Positions 1 to 9,717 of a stretch of DNA of 64,000 bases are shown one piece after another. The stretch is from positions 1,512,501 through 1,576,500 of the forward strand of contig NZ_CP013021.1 of assembly GCF_001420915.1 (NCBI RefSeq), in the 5' to 3' direction. Both the position numbers and the translations under genes were made by a program. A model generated the notes under the pieces. It was not told the origin of the DNA. It did not search any database and saw nothing but the letters and a program-made list of their open reading frames with translations. Positions within the stretch are counted from its first letter, which is position 1; the number at the start of each line of letters is the position of its first letter. The stretch comes from Agarivorans gilvus. Its GTDB lineage: Bacteria > Pseudomonadota > Gammaproteobacteria > Enterobacterales > Celerinatantimonadaceae.

Positions 1-485
<485 letters not shown>

Positions 486-602
486 AGTTCTTTCGCTCAA
501 GTTAAAAACTGAAATAGTACTGTGTTTTACAGTGCAAGCATCCAGTTCACTTAAGCTTAATTTTTTCGCTTAATGCCCTGTGAGTGCTCACACAGATTGC
601 TT

Positions 603-621
603 GATAAATTGTTAAAGAGCG
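603..621 (-). promoter_or_regulatory. rRNA leader boxA antitermination site
   Basis: On the minus strand this reads CGCTCTTTAACAATTTATC, nearly identical to the Escherichia coli rrn leader boxA (TGCTCTTTAACAA). It lies between the P2 promoter and the 16S 5' end, as expected for NusB/NusE loading on the pre-rRNA. Confidence 0.9.
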
Positions 622-648
622 TTGCTTCTCATCCGAAGCGAGGTGCGC

Positions 649-676
649 ATTCTACGCCATCCTCTGTGACTGTCAA
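649..676 (-). promoter_or_regulatory. rrn P2 promoter
   Basis: Minus strand: -35 TTGACA (671-676), 16-bp spacer, -10 TAGAAT (649-654), followed by a GC-rich GCGC discriminator typical of stringently controlled rRNA promoters. It sits about 165 bp upstream of the 16S gene. Confidence 0.85.
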
Positions 677-797
677 CCGCTTTTTTAAAACATTTTAAAA
701 ACCGCTTTGAAAGTCGCTAACTCAGCCCTAGGCCTTGTCAGCCCTGACTTGCATCCTCATCGCCGCGAAGCGCTGTGTGCCGTGTCAGTGGAGGTGC

Positions 798-825
798 ATT
801 ATAGGGATGAGAATTTGGAAAGCAA
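798..825 (-). promoter_or_regulatory. rrn P1 promoter with A/T-rich UP-like region
   Basis: Minus strand: -35 TTGCTT (820-825), 16-bp spacer, -10 TATAAT (798-803), then GCACC. Upstream (826-875 on the plus strand) is strongly A/T rich and would be the UP element. Tandem P1/P2 spacing of about 150 bp is typical of gammaproteobacterial rrn operons. Confidence 0.85.
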
Positions 826-888
826 CAGTTATTTTGGATTTTTAATAACTTTCTGGAAGATTAATCCAAAATGGATTATAAAATAAGC

Positions 889-916
889 AAAAAGGCGCAA
901 AAAACAGCGCCTTTTT
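889..916 (-). terminator. Rho-independent terminator after pssA
   Basis: Hairpin with arms AAAAAGGCGC / GCGCCTTTTT and an 8-base A-rich loop. It lies just beyond the pssA stop codon on the minus strand, with a T run on that strand, and separates pssA from the rrn P1 promoter. Confidence 0.85.
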
Positions 917-953
917 AAGTTTTAACCGAGTAAAACTACTTTTGCTCAGGCTC

Positions 954-1805
954 TTATTTGGTCTTTTCTGCTTCTGCGCTACTCGCCTGTTCCTTAGTTG
1001 CGCTGGTCTCCGCTTGTTTCGCTTCGGCTTCGTCTAATTCGCATTCCAAGTCGTCATCACCCACTACGTGCTCAATTTTCAACTTTTTAACCGTACGAAT
1101 GGTATATACCGGTCCAGATATGGCATATACAGCAAACAAGGTAAATAGAATCACTGCTGGCTTAACCGCAATCACAATAAATACCAGCACCATCAACAGT
1201 ACAACAAAAAATGGCACTCGCCCTTTCAAGTCAATACCTTTAAAGCTGTGGTACTTAAAGTTACTCACCATTAGCAGACCACTGATAATAGTAATGAAGC
1301 AGGCGACAAACTCGAGATTATTACCCGAAAACTCTAAATCTTGAGCAAACCATACCATACCCGCTATCACCGCTGCGGCGGCGGGACTGGCCAAACCTTG
1401 GAAAAAGCGCTTATCGGCAATCCCTACTTGGGTATTGAAGCGAGCCAAACGTAAAGCCGCCGCTACGGTATAAACGAAGGCAGCTAACCAACCTATCTTG
1501 CCAAGGTCATTCAAAGCCCAGTTATACACCACTAAGGCTGGCGCAATACCGAAGGACACCATATCGGCCATGGAGTCGTACTCGGCGCCAAAGGCACTTT
1601 CAGTATTGGTGAGCCGAGCCACCCGCCCATCAACACCATCGAAGATCATCGCAACAAAAATGGCAATGGCTGCAGCTTCAAACTGGCCGTTCATTGAAGC
1701 GACGATGGCGTAGAAACCGGAAAACAACCCAGCCGTAGTAAACAAATTAGGCAATAAAAAAATACCTTTTTGTCTCGCGCCCTCGCTAACTTTTTGTTCT
1801 GTCAT
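954..1805 (-). CDS. pssA: CDP-diacylglycerol--serine O-phosphatidyltransferase
   Basis: Integral inner-membrane enzyme (283 aa) that transfers phosphatidyl from CDP-diacylglycerol to L-serine, the first step to phosphatidylethanolamine. The CDP-alcohol phosphatidyltransferase signature D-G-x2-A-R-x8-G-x3-D-x3-D is intact: D59, G60, A63, R64, G73, D77, D81. Several hydrophobic segments follow, spread to about residue 235. The last 40 residues are a charged Glu/Lys/Ala-rich tail that is probably cytoplasmic and disordered. This is the membrane-type PssA (Bacillus/Shewanella type), not the E. coli phospholipase-D-like enzyme. It stands alone, followed by its own terminator. Confidence 0.93.
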   Translation of the reverse strand: MTEQKVSEGARQKGIFLLPNLFTTAGLFSGFYAIVASMNGQFEAAAIAIFVAMIFDGVDGRVARLTNTESAFGAEYDSMADMVSFGIAPALVVYNWALNDLGKIGWLAAFVYTVAAALRLARFNTQVGIADKRFFQGLASPAAAAVIAGMVWFAQDLEFSGNNLEFVACFITIISGLLMVSNFKYHSFKGIDLKGRVPFFVVLLMVLVFIVIAVKPAVILFTLFAVYAISGPVYTIRTVKKLKIEHVVGDDDLECELDEAEAKQAETSATKEQASSAEAEKTK

Positions 1806-1957
1806 TTAAATACTCTAAGAAACTACTTAAAAATGTGTTCTAAAAATAGCATAAGCCCCTTGCCCTGAATAGCGATTCGCAGACAAAAGCTCGGTGATGA
1901 ACTATATCTTAAACAGGTCTTGGTTAACTTTGGGAGGGAACGCAGCTTGACCTTAAT

Positions 1958-2245
1958 ATGCAGCACAAATTAGGTACTAGCGATATGGATATAGAAAAAC
2001 TAAGCGCAATTTTAGATTTAACAGCCCAACAATTGGACCAATTTAGTGAAATAGAACGGCAATATAATCATTTACTGGATGAGATGTTCGGCTTTGAAGG
2101 CGACCGTAAACAAATGTGGAAAGCAGTACGCAATCTGATGAAAGATAAAGAAGCTCAAATAAGCAAACTACTCAACACTAACCAGCAACAGCTATATTGC
2201 GAATTAAAACAGCACCAGCAACAGCAGCGTAAGCAAGCACATTAG
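1958..2245 (+). CDS. Small hypothetical protein, Gln-rich, helical
   Basis: I do not recognise this 95-aa protein. It has no signal peptide or membrane segment. It is predicted from composition to be mostly alpha-helical, with a C-terminal tail of about 25 residues dominated by Gln, Lys and His. The first ATG (1958) lacks a well-spaced ribosome site; a second in-frame ATG at 1985 would give 86 aa and begins at the charged helix (MDIEKLSA). It is transcribed convergently with clpB. A 13-bp perfect inverted repeat covers its stop codon. Confidence 0.6.
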   Translation: MQHKLGTSDMDIEKLSAILDLTAQQLDQFSEIERQYNHLLDEMFGFEGDRKQMWKAVRNLMKDKEAQISKLLNTNQQQLYCELKQHQQQQRKQAH

Positions 2246-2257
2246 CTTGCTTACGCT
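2226..2257. terminator. Perfect 13-bp inverted repeat at convergent gene ends
   Basis: Arms 2226-2238 and 2245-2257 are perfectly complementary (AGCGTAAGCAAGC / GCTTGCTTACGCT) with a 6-base loop. It lies between the plus-strand small gene and the 3' end of clpB. Neither side has a T run, so a Rho-independent terminator is only possible; an mRNA 3'-end stabiliser is the alternative. Confidence 0.5.
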
Positions 2258-2267
2258 GGCCATTCGT

Positions 2268-4838
2268 TTATAGGAAAACCAACTGCTCTCCTTCTAAAGC
2301 GATGGTAATGGTTTTACCCGGCTCGATATCTCCGGCCAAAATAGCTTGGGCAAGAGGGTTTTCTAACTGCTGTTGAATAGCCCGCTTCAAGGGACGAGCC
2401 CCATAAACCGGATCGAAACCAGCCTGCCCCAATTTATCCAGTACCGCATCACTGAACTCAAGGTGATAACCTTTTTCTTCAAGCCGAGGCACAAGGCGCT
2501 GTACTTGAATCGCCGCAATTTGGCGAATCTGCTCGTGAGCCAAGGGATGGAATACCACCGTTTCATCGATACGGTTAATAAACTCGGGTCTAAATTGCTG
2601 GGTCAATACTCCCATTAAGGTCGCTTTAATTTGCTCATGAGTCATTTCACCGTGGTGCTCTTGGATTAAATCGGAACCCAAGTTCGATGTCATGATAATC
2701 ACTGCATTACGAAAATCGACAGTGCGACCTTGGCCATCGGTCAAGCGCCCATCATCGAGCACTTGCAACAAAATGTTAAATACATCGGGGTGCGCTTTTT
2801 CTACCTCATCTAATAGGATCACCGAATAAGGTCTACGTCTCACCGCTTCAGTAAGGTAGCCCCCTTCTTCGTAACCCACGTAGCCGGGAGGCGCTCCCAC
2901 TAAACGAGCCACCGAGTGTTTTTCCATGAATTCTGACATGTCGATCCGTACCATCGAATCTTCAGTATCAAACATAAATTCAGCCAACGCTTTACATAGC
3001 TCGGTTTTACCCACGCCAGTAGGGCCCAAGAATAAGAATGAGCCAATCGGTCTATTGGGATCAGATAAACCTGCACGGCTACGACGAATCGCATTAGACA
3101 CCGCCAGCACCGCTTCGCTTTGACCTATTACTCGGTCATGTAATTGCTGCTCCATACGCAGCAGTTTATCACGCTCCCCCTCAAGCATGCGATTAACCGG
3201 AATACCGGTCCAACGCGATAGCACGTCGGCAATTTCCACTTCGCTCACTCGGTTACGCAATAAACTCATATCTTGCATTTCCGCCTGCGAAGCTAAGTCG
3301 AGCTGGCGTTCCAACTCGGGGATCCGCCCGTATTGCAGCTCAGACATACGATTCAAATCGCCGGCGCGGCGTGCTACATCCATATCTAGACGAGCTTGTT
3401 CTAAGTCTGCCTTAATATGCTGTGTACCGGATAAGGCGGCTTTTTCTGTTTTCCAGACTTCATCTAGCTCTTTAAACTTACTTTCTTTTTCTTGTAGCTC
3501 TTCGTCTAACAGCTCAAGCCGTTTTAGGCTGGCGCTGTCTTCCTCTTTTTGAAGTGCTTGGCGCTCTAACTTGAGCTGAATGATTTTTCGCTCAAGCTTA
3601 TCTAGCGCCTCGGGTTTAGAGTCGATTTGCAAACGAATGCTAGAGGCTGCTTCATCAATCAAGTCAATGGCTTTATCGGGAAGCTGCCTATCGGAGATAT
3701 AACGATGGGAAAGACTAGCTGCTGCTACAATGGCAGGGTCAGTGATCTCCACCGAATGGTGTAACTCATAGCGTTCTTTCAAGCCACGCAAAATCGCGAT
3801 GGTATCTTCCACGCTGGGCTCTTCCACCAATACTTTTTGGAAACGACGTTCTAGGGCGGCATCTTTCTCAATAAACTGACGATATTCGTTTAAGGTAGTG
3901 GCGCCCACACAATGTAGCTCACCCCGAGCCAAGGCGGGTTTTAGCATATTGCCCGCATCCATGGCGCCATCGCCTTTACCCGCGCCCACCATGGTATGTA
4001 GCTCGTCGATAAACAGAATGACTTGGCCTTCTTCTTTAGCCAGTTCATTAAGTACCGCTTTTAAACGCTCTTCGAACTCACCGCGGTACTTCGCACCAGC
4101 TACCAAGGCCCCCATATCGAGAGATAGCACCCGTTTATTTTTTAAGCCTTCAGGCACCTCATGGTTAATGATTCGCTGGGCCAAACCTTCGGCAATAGCG
4201 GTTTTACCCACCCCAGGTTCACCAATCAGTACTGGGTTGTTTTTAGTACGGCGTTGTAATACCTGTACGGTACGGCGAATTTCATCATCACGGCCAATAA
4301 CTGGGTCTAATTTACCTTGCTCGGCACGCTCGGTAAGGTCGATAGTGTATTTTTCTAAGGCTTGACGTTGGTCTTCAGCATTAGGGTCATCCACCTTTTG
4401 CCCACCACGCAACTTCTCAATGGACTGCTCTATGCTTTGTTTGTTAGCCCCTAGGCCACGCATAATATCGCCCAGCTTGCCTTTATCTTCGGTAGCTGCG
4501 AGGAAGAAAATTTCTGAAGAGATAAACTTATCTTTGCGTTTTTGTGCCAACTTGTCACAGAGGTTAAGCAATACTACCAGTTGATTGGAAAGCTGAACTT
4601 CACCACCTGTGCCTTCTACCCTAGGCAGTTGTTCTAAGGCTTGAGATAACTGAGAGCGCAGGGCGCTGCCTTCAATGCCGGCTTGCACTAATAAGGGACG
4701 TAAAGATACCGCATCTTGATTTAGCATGGCCGTCATTAAGTGCACCGGTTCAATAAACTGGTGATCACGACCCAAGGCTAAAGATTGGGCATCGGAAATA
4801 GCGAGTTGAAATTTGCTGGTAAATCTATCTAGGCGCAT
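2268..4838 (-). CDS. clpB: ATP-dependent disaggregase ClpB (Hsp100)
   Basis: Hexameric AAA+ chaperone (856 aa) that works with DnaK/DnaJ/GrpE to pull polypeptides out of aggregates in the cytoplasm. Visible in order: N-terminal Clp repeat domain (1-145); first AAA+ module with Walker A GEPGVGKT near 206 and Walker B ILFIDELHT; a long coiled-coil middle domain (about 400-530) characteristic of ClpB; second AAA+ module with Walker A GPTGVGKT and Walker B VILLDEVEKAH. It lacks the IGF/L loop for ClpP. I chose the start at 4838 (MRLDRFTSKF) because it matches the family N terminus and has GGAGGTG 6-7 bases upstream; a frame-extending ATG lies 15 nt earlier. A sigma32-like promoter precedes it. 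Confidence 0.97.
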   Translation of the reverse strand: MRLDRFTSKFQLAISDAQSLALGRDHQFIEPVHLMTAMLNQDAVSLRPLLVQAGIEGSALRSQLSQALEQLPRVEGTGGEVQLSNQLVVLLNLCDKLAQKRKDKFISSEIFFLAATEDKGKLGDIMRGLGANKQSIEQSIEKLRGGQKVDDPNAEDQRQALEKYTIDLTERAEQGKLDPVIGRDDEIRRTVQVLQRRTKNNPVLIGEPGVGKTAIAEGLAQRIINHEVPEGLKNKRVLSLDMGALVAGAKYRGEFEERLKAVLNELAKEEGQVILFIDELHTMVGAGKGDGAMDAGNMLKPALARGELHCVGATTLNEYRQFIEKDAALERRFQKVLVEEPSVEDTIAILRGLKERYELHHSVEITDPAIVAAASLSHRYISDRQLPDKAIDLIDEAASSIRLQIDSKPEALDKLERKIIQLKLERQALQKEEDSASLKRLELLDEELQEKESKFKELDEVWKTEKAALSGTQHIKADLEQARLDMDVARRAGDLNRMSELQYGRIPELERQLDLASQAEMQDMSLLRNRVSEVEIADVLSRWTGIPVNRMLEGERDKLLRMEQQLHDRVIGQSEAVLAVSNAIRRSRAGLSDPNRPIGSFLFLGPTGVGKTELCKALAEFMFDTEDSMVRIDMSEFMEKHSVARLVGAPPGYVGYEEGGYLTEAVRRRPYSVILLDEVEKAHPDVFNILLQVLDDGRLTDGQGRTVDFRNAVIIMTSNLGSDLIQEHHGEMTHEQIKATLMGVLTQQFRPEFINRIDETVVFHPLAHEQIRQIAAIQVQRLVPRLEEKGYHLEFSDAVLDKLGQAGFDPVYGARPLKRAIQQQLENPLAQAILAGDIEPGKTITIALEGEQLVFL

Positions 4839-4874
4839 ATCACACCTCCACATACTAATAAGCTACTAATGATT

Positions 4875-4903
4875 ATGTGGGTTTAAGATTAGAAAATTTC
4901 AAG
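4875..4903 (-). promoter_or_regulatory. Sigma32 (heat-shock) promoter of clpB
   Basis: Minus strand reads CTTGAAA (4897-4903), a 15-bp spacer, then CCCACAT (4875-4881). This closely matches the E. coli RpoH consensus CTTGAAA-N13-15-CCCCAT. It lies about 40 bp upstream of the clpB start, as expected for a heat-shock gene. Confidence 0.75.
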
Positions 4904-4952
4904 ATAGCTAGCTTGAAAAAAATTACTTTTTGCTGGTGCTAGCAGCTATTTT

Positions 4953-5684
4953 TTATTGACTCAACCAAATAGCGGCGGCCATTCGGCCGGTTTGACCATC
5001 ACGCCGATAAGAGAAGAAACGCTCCGGCTCACTGTAGGTACAAGAACCTTGCTGATAAATATTATTAATGCTCAAAGCATTCAGGCGTTGTTTAGCCAAA
5101 CTGAAAATATCTGCGTAATATTTTCCCGGCGCGGCGCTGGGGCGAAAAGCCGACTCAGCTTCGCCACTTTTGGCAATAAACTGCTGACGAACTTCGGCAC
5201 CCACTTCAAAGGCTTGTGGGCCAATCGCTGGCCCCATCCACACCATAATTTGCTGCGGTTCCACTGCCATTTGAGCCACCGTGTTTTCAATAACGCCGTT
5301 GAGCAAACCTCGCCAGCCGGCGTGAGCGGCCGCCACAACGCGTGCTTGTTTATCACAAAAAAGTAATGGCAGGCAATCGGCTGTCATAACGACACAAGCG
5401 GCGCCCGCACGTTTCGCTACACAGGCATCGGCTTCGAGTAAGTAACCACTAGCAGCATGTGCATCAACAACCTTAGTGCTATGGATCTGCTGTAACCAGC
5501 AGACTTGCGCAGGCATGCTTTGCTGGAAATCAGCTCGATTGGCGGCTACCGCTTGAGTTAAATCGCCCACATGATCACCTAGATTGTAGGAATCATAAGG
5601 GCTCTGGCTCGCACCAGCGAGACGATCGCTATAAATTGCGTTCACCCCAACCGGGCTTGGCCACTCAAGTTTTAGGATTGCCAT
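4953..5684 (-). CDS. pgeF: Purine nucleoside phosphorylase / multicopper-type YfiH (PgeF) family protein
   Basis: 243-aa YfiH/LACC1-family protein, historically called polyphenol oxidase or laccase domain protein. Members act on adenosine and related purine nucleosides, and E. coli PgeF has been linked to peptidoglycan editing. Visible family motifs: MTADCLPLLFCD, HAGWRGLLNG (metal-binding His and Cys region) and the C-terminal CTYSEPERFFSYRRDG. It starts 5 bp after rluD ends and is followed by clpB, the conserved order rluD-pgeF-clpB seen in enterobacteria and vibrios. Confidence 0.92.
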   Translation of the reverse strand: MAILKLEWPSPVGVNAIYSDRLAGASQSPYDSYNLGDHVGDLTQAVAANRADFQQSMPAQVCWLQQIHSTKVVDAHAASGYLLEADACVAKRAGAACVVMTADCLPLLFCDKQARVVAAAHAGWRGLLNGVIENTVAQMAVEPQQIMVWMGPAIGPQAFEVGAEVRQQFIAKSGEAESAFRPSAAPGKYYADIFSLAKQRLNALSINNIYQQGSCTYSEPERFFSYRRDGQTGRMAAAIWLSQ

Positions 5685-5689
5685 GAGGC

Positions 5690-6658
5690 TTAACCCAAGT
5701 CAGGGTTGAGTTTATGATCGACTCGCAAGGCTTCAGCAATATCTAGCATATCTTGCGGTACAGCTGCATGCCATTCCATCTCTTCACCTGTAATCGGGTG
5801 AGCTAAGCGCAACATTACCGCATGTAGCGCCTGGCGTTGAAAACCACGCATAGCGGCAATCAATTCCTCACTCGCCCCCTTAGGTAAACGTAAACGCCCA
5901 TAAGTTTGGTCGCCCAGCAAAGCATGGCCAATATGTGCCATATGCACCCGAATTTGGTGAGTTCGACCGGATTCTAAACGCAAGCGAATTCGCGTATGTT
6001 GGCGAAACTTTTCTGCGACTCGATAGTGAGTCACTGCGGGTTTACCAGTAGCCACTACCGCCATGTGGGTGCGCTTGGTAGGGTGTCTGCCAATCGGCTC
6101 ATCCACCAAACCACCAGCGGTCATGGTGCCAGTCACAATCGCCTCATATTCACGGGTTATTTCGCGTTTCTGCAAGGCTTCTACCAAATGAGTTTGCGCT
6201 GGTAGGGTTTTTGCCACCACCATCAAACCGGAGGTGTCTTTATCTAGGCGATGCACGATACCCGCTCTTGGCACTTCAGAAATACTGGGGTAGCGATATA
6301 ACAAAGCATTAAGCACAGTACCACTTGGGTTGCCCGCGCCAGGGTGAACCACCATGTTAATCGGCTTGTTGATCACTAAAATATCGTCATCTTCATACAC
6401 GATGTCTAAATCAATATTTTCGGCTTGAGCTTCCACCACATCTTCTAACACGGTGTTTAGCACGATCTCTTCACCGCCAATGACCTTTTCCCTAGGCTTT
6501 ACTTTTAACTCGCCATCTAAGCGAACACATTCTCCGAGGATCCATTCCTTAATACGAGAACGTGAATAATCCGGAAATAATGCCGCTAATGCCTGATCAA
6601 GGCGAGCTCCGGCTAACTCTTCATCGACGATTGCTCGCAGCTCTAATTGTTGACTCAT
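5690..6658 (-). CDS. rluD: 23S rRNA pseudouridine(1911/1915/1917) synthase RluD
   Basis: 322-aa enzyme that isomerises three uridines in helix 69 of 23S rRNA. An S4-like RNA-binding domain occupies about residues 18-75. The RluA-family catalytic motif HRLDKDTSGL places the catalytic Asp at 139, the same number as in E. coli RluD. Further family motifs include the RTHQIRVH segment. The start at 6658 (MSQQLELR) was chosen because AGAGGT lies about 7 bases upstream and the family begins here; an upstream in-frame ATG at 6706 adds 16 atypical residues. It is divergent from bamD and followed by pgeF after 5 bp. Confidence 0.95.
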   Translation of the reverse strand: MSQQLELRAIVDEELAGARLDQALAALFPDYSRSRIKEWILGECVRLDGELKVKPREKVIGGEEIVLNTVLEDVVEAQAENIDLDIVYEDDDILVINKPINMVVHPGAGNPSGTVLNALLYRYPSISEVPRAGIVHRLDKDTSGLMVVAKTLPAQTHLVEALQKREITREYEAIVTGTMTAGGLVDEPIGRHPTKRTHMAVVATGKPAVTHYRVAEKFRQHTRIRLRLESGRTHQIRVHMAHIGHALLGDQTYGRLRLPKGASEELIAAMRGFQRQALHAVMLRLAHPITGEEMEWHAAVPQDMLDIAEALRVDHKLNPDLG

Positions 6659-6774
6659 CTTAGCTTTACCTCTAACAGGAAGGTCAAAACGGGCTATTGT
6701 AATCATTCTCAGCTTAAAGCATAGAAGAAATTGGTTTGTTAGAAGCGGCTCTCACTATATATATCACTCTACGA

Positions 6775-6803
6775 TTGACGCTTTAGGTAGCATAGAGGAT
6801 ACT
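6775..6803 (+). promoter_or_regulatory. Putative sigma70 promoter for bamD
   Basis: TTGACG (6775-6780), 17-bp spacer, GATACT (6798-6803), located 100 bp upstream of the bamD start in the divergent rluD/bamD region. Judged by eye only. Confidence 0.5.
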
Positions 6804-6902
6804 GTTTGCCCATTATTTAGGGTGTGTAGCGTAATCCTTTTGTTAAGCAAAAGATTGTTATCTTGCAAGCACCACCACGGACAAGACGATTTTTAGCCTA
6901 TT

Positions 6903-7637
6903 ATGCGCGTTTATAAGCAAACAATTACTGTAATACTACTCGCTCTGATGCTCGGAGCTTGCTCTTCCAATACTAAAGAAAAACCTGCCATTCCAGATAA
7001 ACCAGCTTCAGAGTTATATGCAGAAGCGCAAACAGCAATTAACAACGGTGCTTTTGGTGAGGCGGCCGAGAATTTAGAGGCCTTAGACACCCGTTACCCT
7101 TTTGGCCCATACTCAAGCCAAGTACAACTAGATTTAATTTACGTTTATTACAAACGCAGTGATACAGCAATGGCCTTAGCCAGCGCTGACCGCTTCATTC
7201 GCAACAATCCAACCCATAGCGAGTTAGACTACGTTTATTACATGCGTGGGCTAATTAACATGGCGGCAGACTACAACATGTTCCAAAACCTAGTAGGTGT
7301 TGACCGTTATGACCGCGACCCAAGTTTTTCAAGCCAAGCCTTTAGTGACTTTAGAACCTTGATCAACCGCTACCCTCACAGCGAGTATGCTGCTGATGCA
7401 CAAAAACGGATGATGTATCTAAAAGATAATCTAGCCCGCCACGAGTTAGCCGTTGCCCGCTACTACATCAAGCGTGAAGCTTATATTGGCGCAGTAAATC
7501 GTGCCCGCTACATTATTGAAAACTTCTCAGACACCCCTTCTGCTAGGGATGCGCTAGAAGTAATGGAACAAGGCTATAGCGCTTTAGGCCTAGAAGATAG
7601 AGCCGAACAAGCCGCAGCCATTCGCCGCTACAATTAA
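6903..7637 (+). CDS. bamD: Outer membrane protein assembly factor BamD
   Basis: 244-aa essential lipoprotein of the BAM complex, anchored at the periplasmic face of the outer membrane, where it helps BamA fold beta-barrel proteins. The N-terminal signal ends in the lipobox L-G-A-C with lipidated Cys20. The mature part consists of tetratricopeptide-like helix pairs; the SELYAEAQTAINNG segment opens the first repeat. Length matches E. coli BamD (245 aa). It is divergent from rluD, as in E. coli. Confidence 0.96.
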   Translation: MRVYKQTITVILLALMLGACSSNTKEKPAIPDKPASELYAEAQTAINNGAFGEAAENLEALDTRYPFGPYSSQVQLDLIYVYYKRSDTAMALASADRFIRNNPTHSELDYVYYMRGLINMAADYNMFQNLVGVDRYDRDPSFSSQAFSDFRTLINRYPHSEYAADAQKRMMYLKDNLARHELAVARYYIKREAYIGAVNRARYIIENFSDTPSARDALEVMEQGYSALGLEDRAEQAAAIRRYN

Positions 7638-7647
7638 ACCCTTCTCG

Positions 7648-7674
7648 GCATAGCCTCTCACTTCGAGGCTATGC
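7648..7674 (+). terminator. Hairpin after bamD
   Basis: Perfect 10-bp stem GCATAGCCTC / GAGGCTATGC with a 7-base loop, 10 bp after the bamD stop. No strong T run follows on the plus strand, so termination is plausible but not certain. Confidence 0.5.
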
Positions 7675-7730
7675 TACTAAACAGCCTCGCACTACATACA
7701 ACCTTTAAGCCTTAGTGACTTTAACTTGCT

Positions 7731-7757
7731 CAAAAAAAAAGAGCCTTTCGGCTCTTT
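7731..7757 (-). terminator. Rho-independent terminator of malic enzyme gene
   Basis: On the minus strand, stem AAAGAGCC / GGCTCTTT with a GAAA loop is followed by at least nine T residues, just beyond the maeA stop codon. Confidence 0.88.
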
Positions 7758-7774
7758 AATCACAAGCAAATGGC

Positions 7775-9490
7775 CTATACACGACGGTACGGTAAGTAAA
7801 TAGGCTCCCACATGTGTTCCGCAATCTCTTGCTCTATATCTTTACCGCTGAGACAACCCTGTGGGTCAGTTTCTTGAATTTGCTTCAAGATGGCCTTAGC
7901 CACAAAGCTAGAAACTTCTTTAAGCTCACGCATCCTTGGGAACACACAACCGCTATCTAAGTCCTCTTGCGATACATACTCTGCCAAAGCAAAAGAGGCA
8001 GTGGTAAACATATCCATAGTGATTTTACTCACACCGGCAACAATGGTCGCTAAACCCACCGCGGGGAAGATAAACACGTTGTTTCCTTGGCCGATCCTAT
8101 ATAACTGACCATTGTATTCCACGTCGTCAAAGGGACTACCAGTTGCCACAATCGCTTTACCATCACTCCACTTATACACATCGGCAGGCAAGGCTTCACA
8201 GTTATCTGTAGGATTCGATAATGGAAATACCATTGGCCGCTCGGTGTATTCAAGCATTTTCTGCACGTGGCTTTCTTTAAATGCGCCACCCACACCACTA
8301 CAACCCAGTAGTACGGTAATGGGGGTATTGTCGATCAGTTCGCTTAAGCTTGCCTTGCCCGGTTCCGCCAAACTCCAACTTGCGGCCATCTCGACAGGTT
8401 TAGCATAACGTTTTTTGTACTCATCTAAATCAGGGCGGTTATCAAACACTACGCCGCGAGAATCAAGGATATAAATTTTATCCCGCGCTTCTTGGTGGTT
8501 TAAACCTTCTTTAAGCAAGCCTGCAAAAATTTGATCGGCAACCCCTACCCCACCCGCGCCTGCGCCATATACTGCATAAACTTGGTCTGCTAGCGTCTCG
8601 CCCTTGATTTTAGTGGCGCCAATAACCCCCGCCAATACCACCGAGCCTGTACCTTGAATATCATCATTAAATGATGGCAATTCATCTTCATATTTAGACA
8701 AATTGTCAAAGGCGTTAGACTTACTAAAATCTTCCCATTGCAATACCGCTTTAGGGAAGTGCAGCTTGGTTTGCTCAACAAATTTTTCAATAAAGTCTTG
8801 GTACTCTTGGCCACGCATCCGTTTCTTGGGCAGACCTAGGTACATTGGGTCATCAAGTAAGTCTTGATTGTCAGTACCCACATCTAAGGCTATTGGTAAA
8901 CAGTGAGCAGGATGAATGCCCGCACCCAAGGTGTACAACGATAACTTACCAATGGGGATCCCCATACCACCAATACCTAAATCACCTAGACCCAAAATAC
9001 CTTGGCTATCCGTCACCACGATAATCTTGATATCTTTACCGGCAAAGTGACGGGCCATCTCGCCCATTTGGTCAACATTTTCGGCGGTAATGTACAGACC
9101 ACGGTCTTTCTGGTAGCGGTGACTAAATTCTTGACAGGCTTTACCTACAGTAGGGGTGTAGATGATCGGTGCCATCTCTTCAATATGCCGCGACACTAAG
9201 GCATAGAACAGGGTTTCGTTACGGTCCTGTAGTGCACGTAAGTACTGGTACTGCTCAATATCACTGCAAGCACTTAAAAAGCCTTTATAGACGCGCTTTA
9301 ACTGGTCTTCGAAGGTTTGCGGTTTTGGGGGTAACAGGCCGGTTAAGTTAAAGGCTTCTCGCTCTTCGTAGCTAAAGGCGGTGCTCTTGTTAAGGGTTCT
9401 GTCGTTCAATAATGCCGTACCAGAAATAGAAACCGGGCGAAAATCATTACCCTCTTCATCTTTCCAGCGTAAATACTTACCAATGGCCAT
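7775..9490 (-). CDS. maeA: NAD-dependent malic enzyme (oxaloacetate-decarboxylating)
   Basis: 571-aa cytoplasmic enzyme that oxidatively decarboxylates L-malate to pyruvate and CO2 with NAD+. N-terminal malic domain: the catalytic Tyr is in the PIIYTPTVGKACQ segment, and VTDSQGILGLGDLGIGG is the malic-enzyme signature. C-terminal NAD-binding Rossmann domain: YGAGAGGVGVAD. Length agrees with the E. coli SfcA/MaeA class (565 aa) rather than the larger phosphotransacetylase-fused MaeB. The ATG at 9490 is preceded by GGAGGACACC. It is monocistronic with its own terminator. Confidence 0.95.
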   Translation of the reverse strand: MAIGKYLRWKDEEGNDFRPVSISGTALLNDRTLNKSTAFSYEEREAFNLTGLLPPKPQTFEDQLKRVYKGFLSACSDIEQYQYLRALQDRNETLFYALVSRHIEEMAPIIYTPTVGKACQEFSHRYQKDRGLYITAENVDQMGEMARHFAGKDIKIIVVTDSQGILGLGDLGIGGMGIPIGKLSLYTLGAGIHPAHCLPIALDVGTDNQDLLDDPMYLGLPKKRMRGQEYQDFIEKFVEQTKLHFPKAVLQWEDFSKSNAFDNLSKYEDELPSFNDDIQGTGSVVLAGVIGATKIKGETLADQVYAVYGAGAGGVGVADQIFAGLLKEGLNHQEARDKIYILDSRGVVFDNRPDLDEYKKRYAKPVEMAASWSLAEPGKASLSELIDNTPITVLLGCSGVGGAFKESHVQKMLEYTERPMVFPLSNPTDNCEALPADVYKWSDGKAIVATGSPFDDVEYNGQLYRIGQGNNVFIFPAVGLATIVAGVSKITMDMFTTASFALAEYVSQEDLDSGCVFPRMRELKEVSSFVAKAILKQIQETDPQGCLSGKDIEQEIAEHMWEPIYLPYRRV

Positions 9491-9717
9491 GGTGTCCTCC
9501 GAGACAAGGCGTAATACAATTTGCGAAAGTTAAATAATAAATGATCACGTGGACTCTGTACCCTATTTAGTGAAAAAACTGTGGAATTTAGAGACCTTAA
9601 AGTAGAACGTCCCAACAAAATGAAAAATTTTGATGGGACGCAATTACATTGATAATCCAGACCAAGACGGCAGCTATTCTGCCGCTAGGTTCTTAGCTAG
9701 TTTATCTAGCGATAAAA

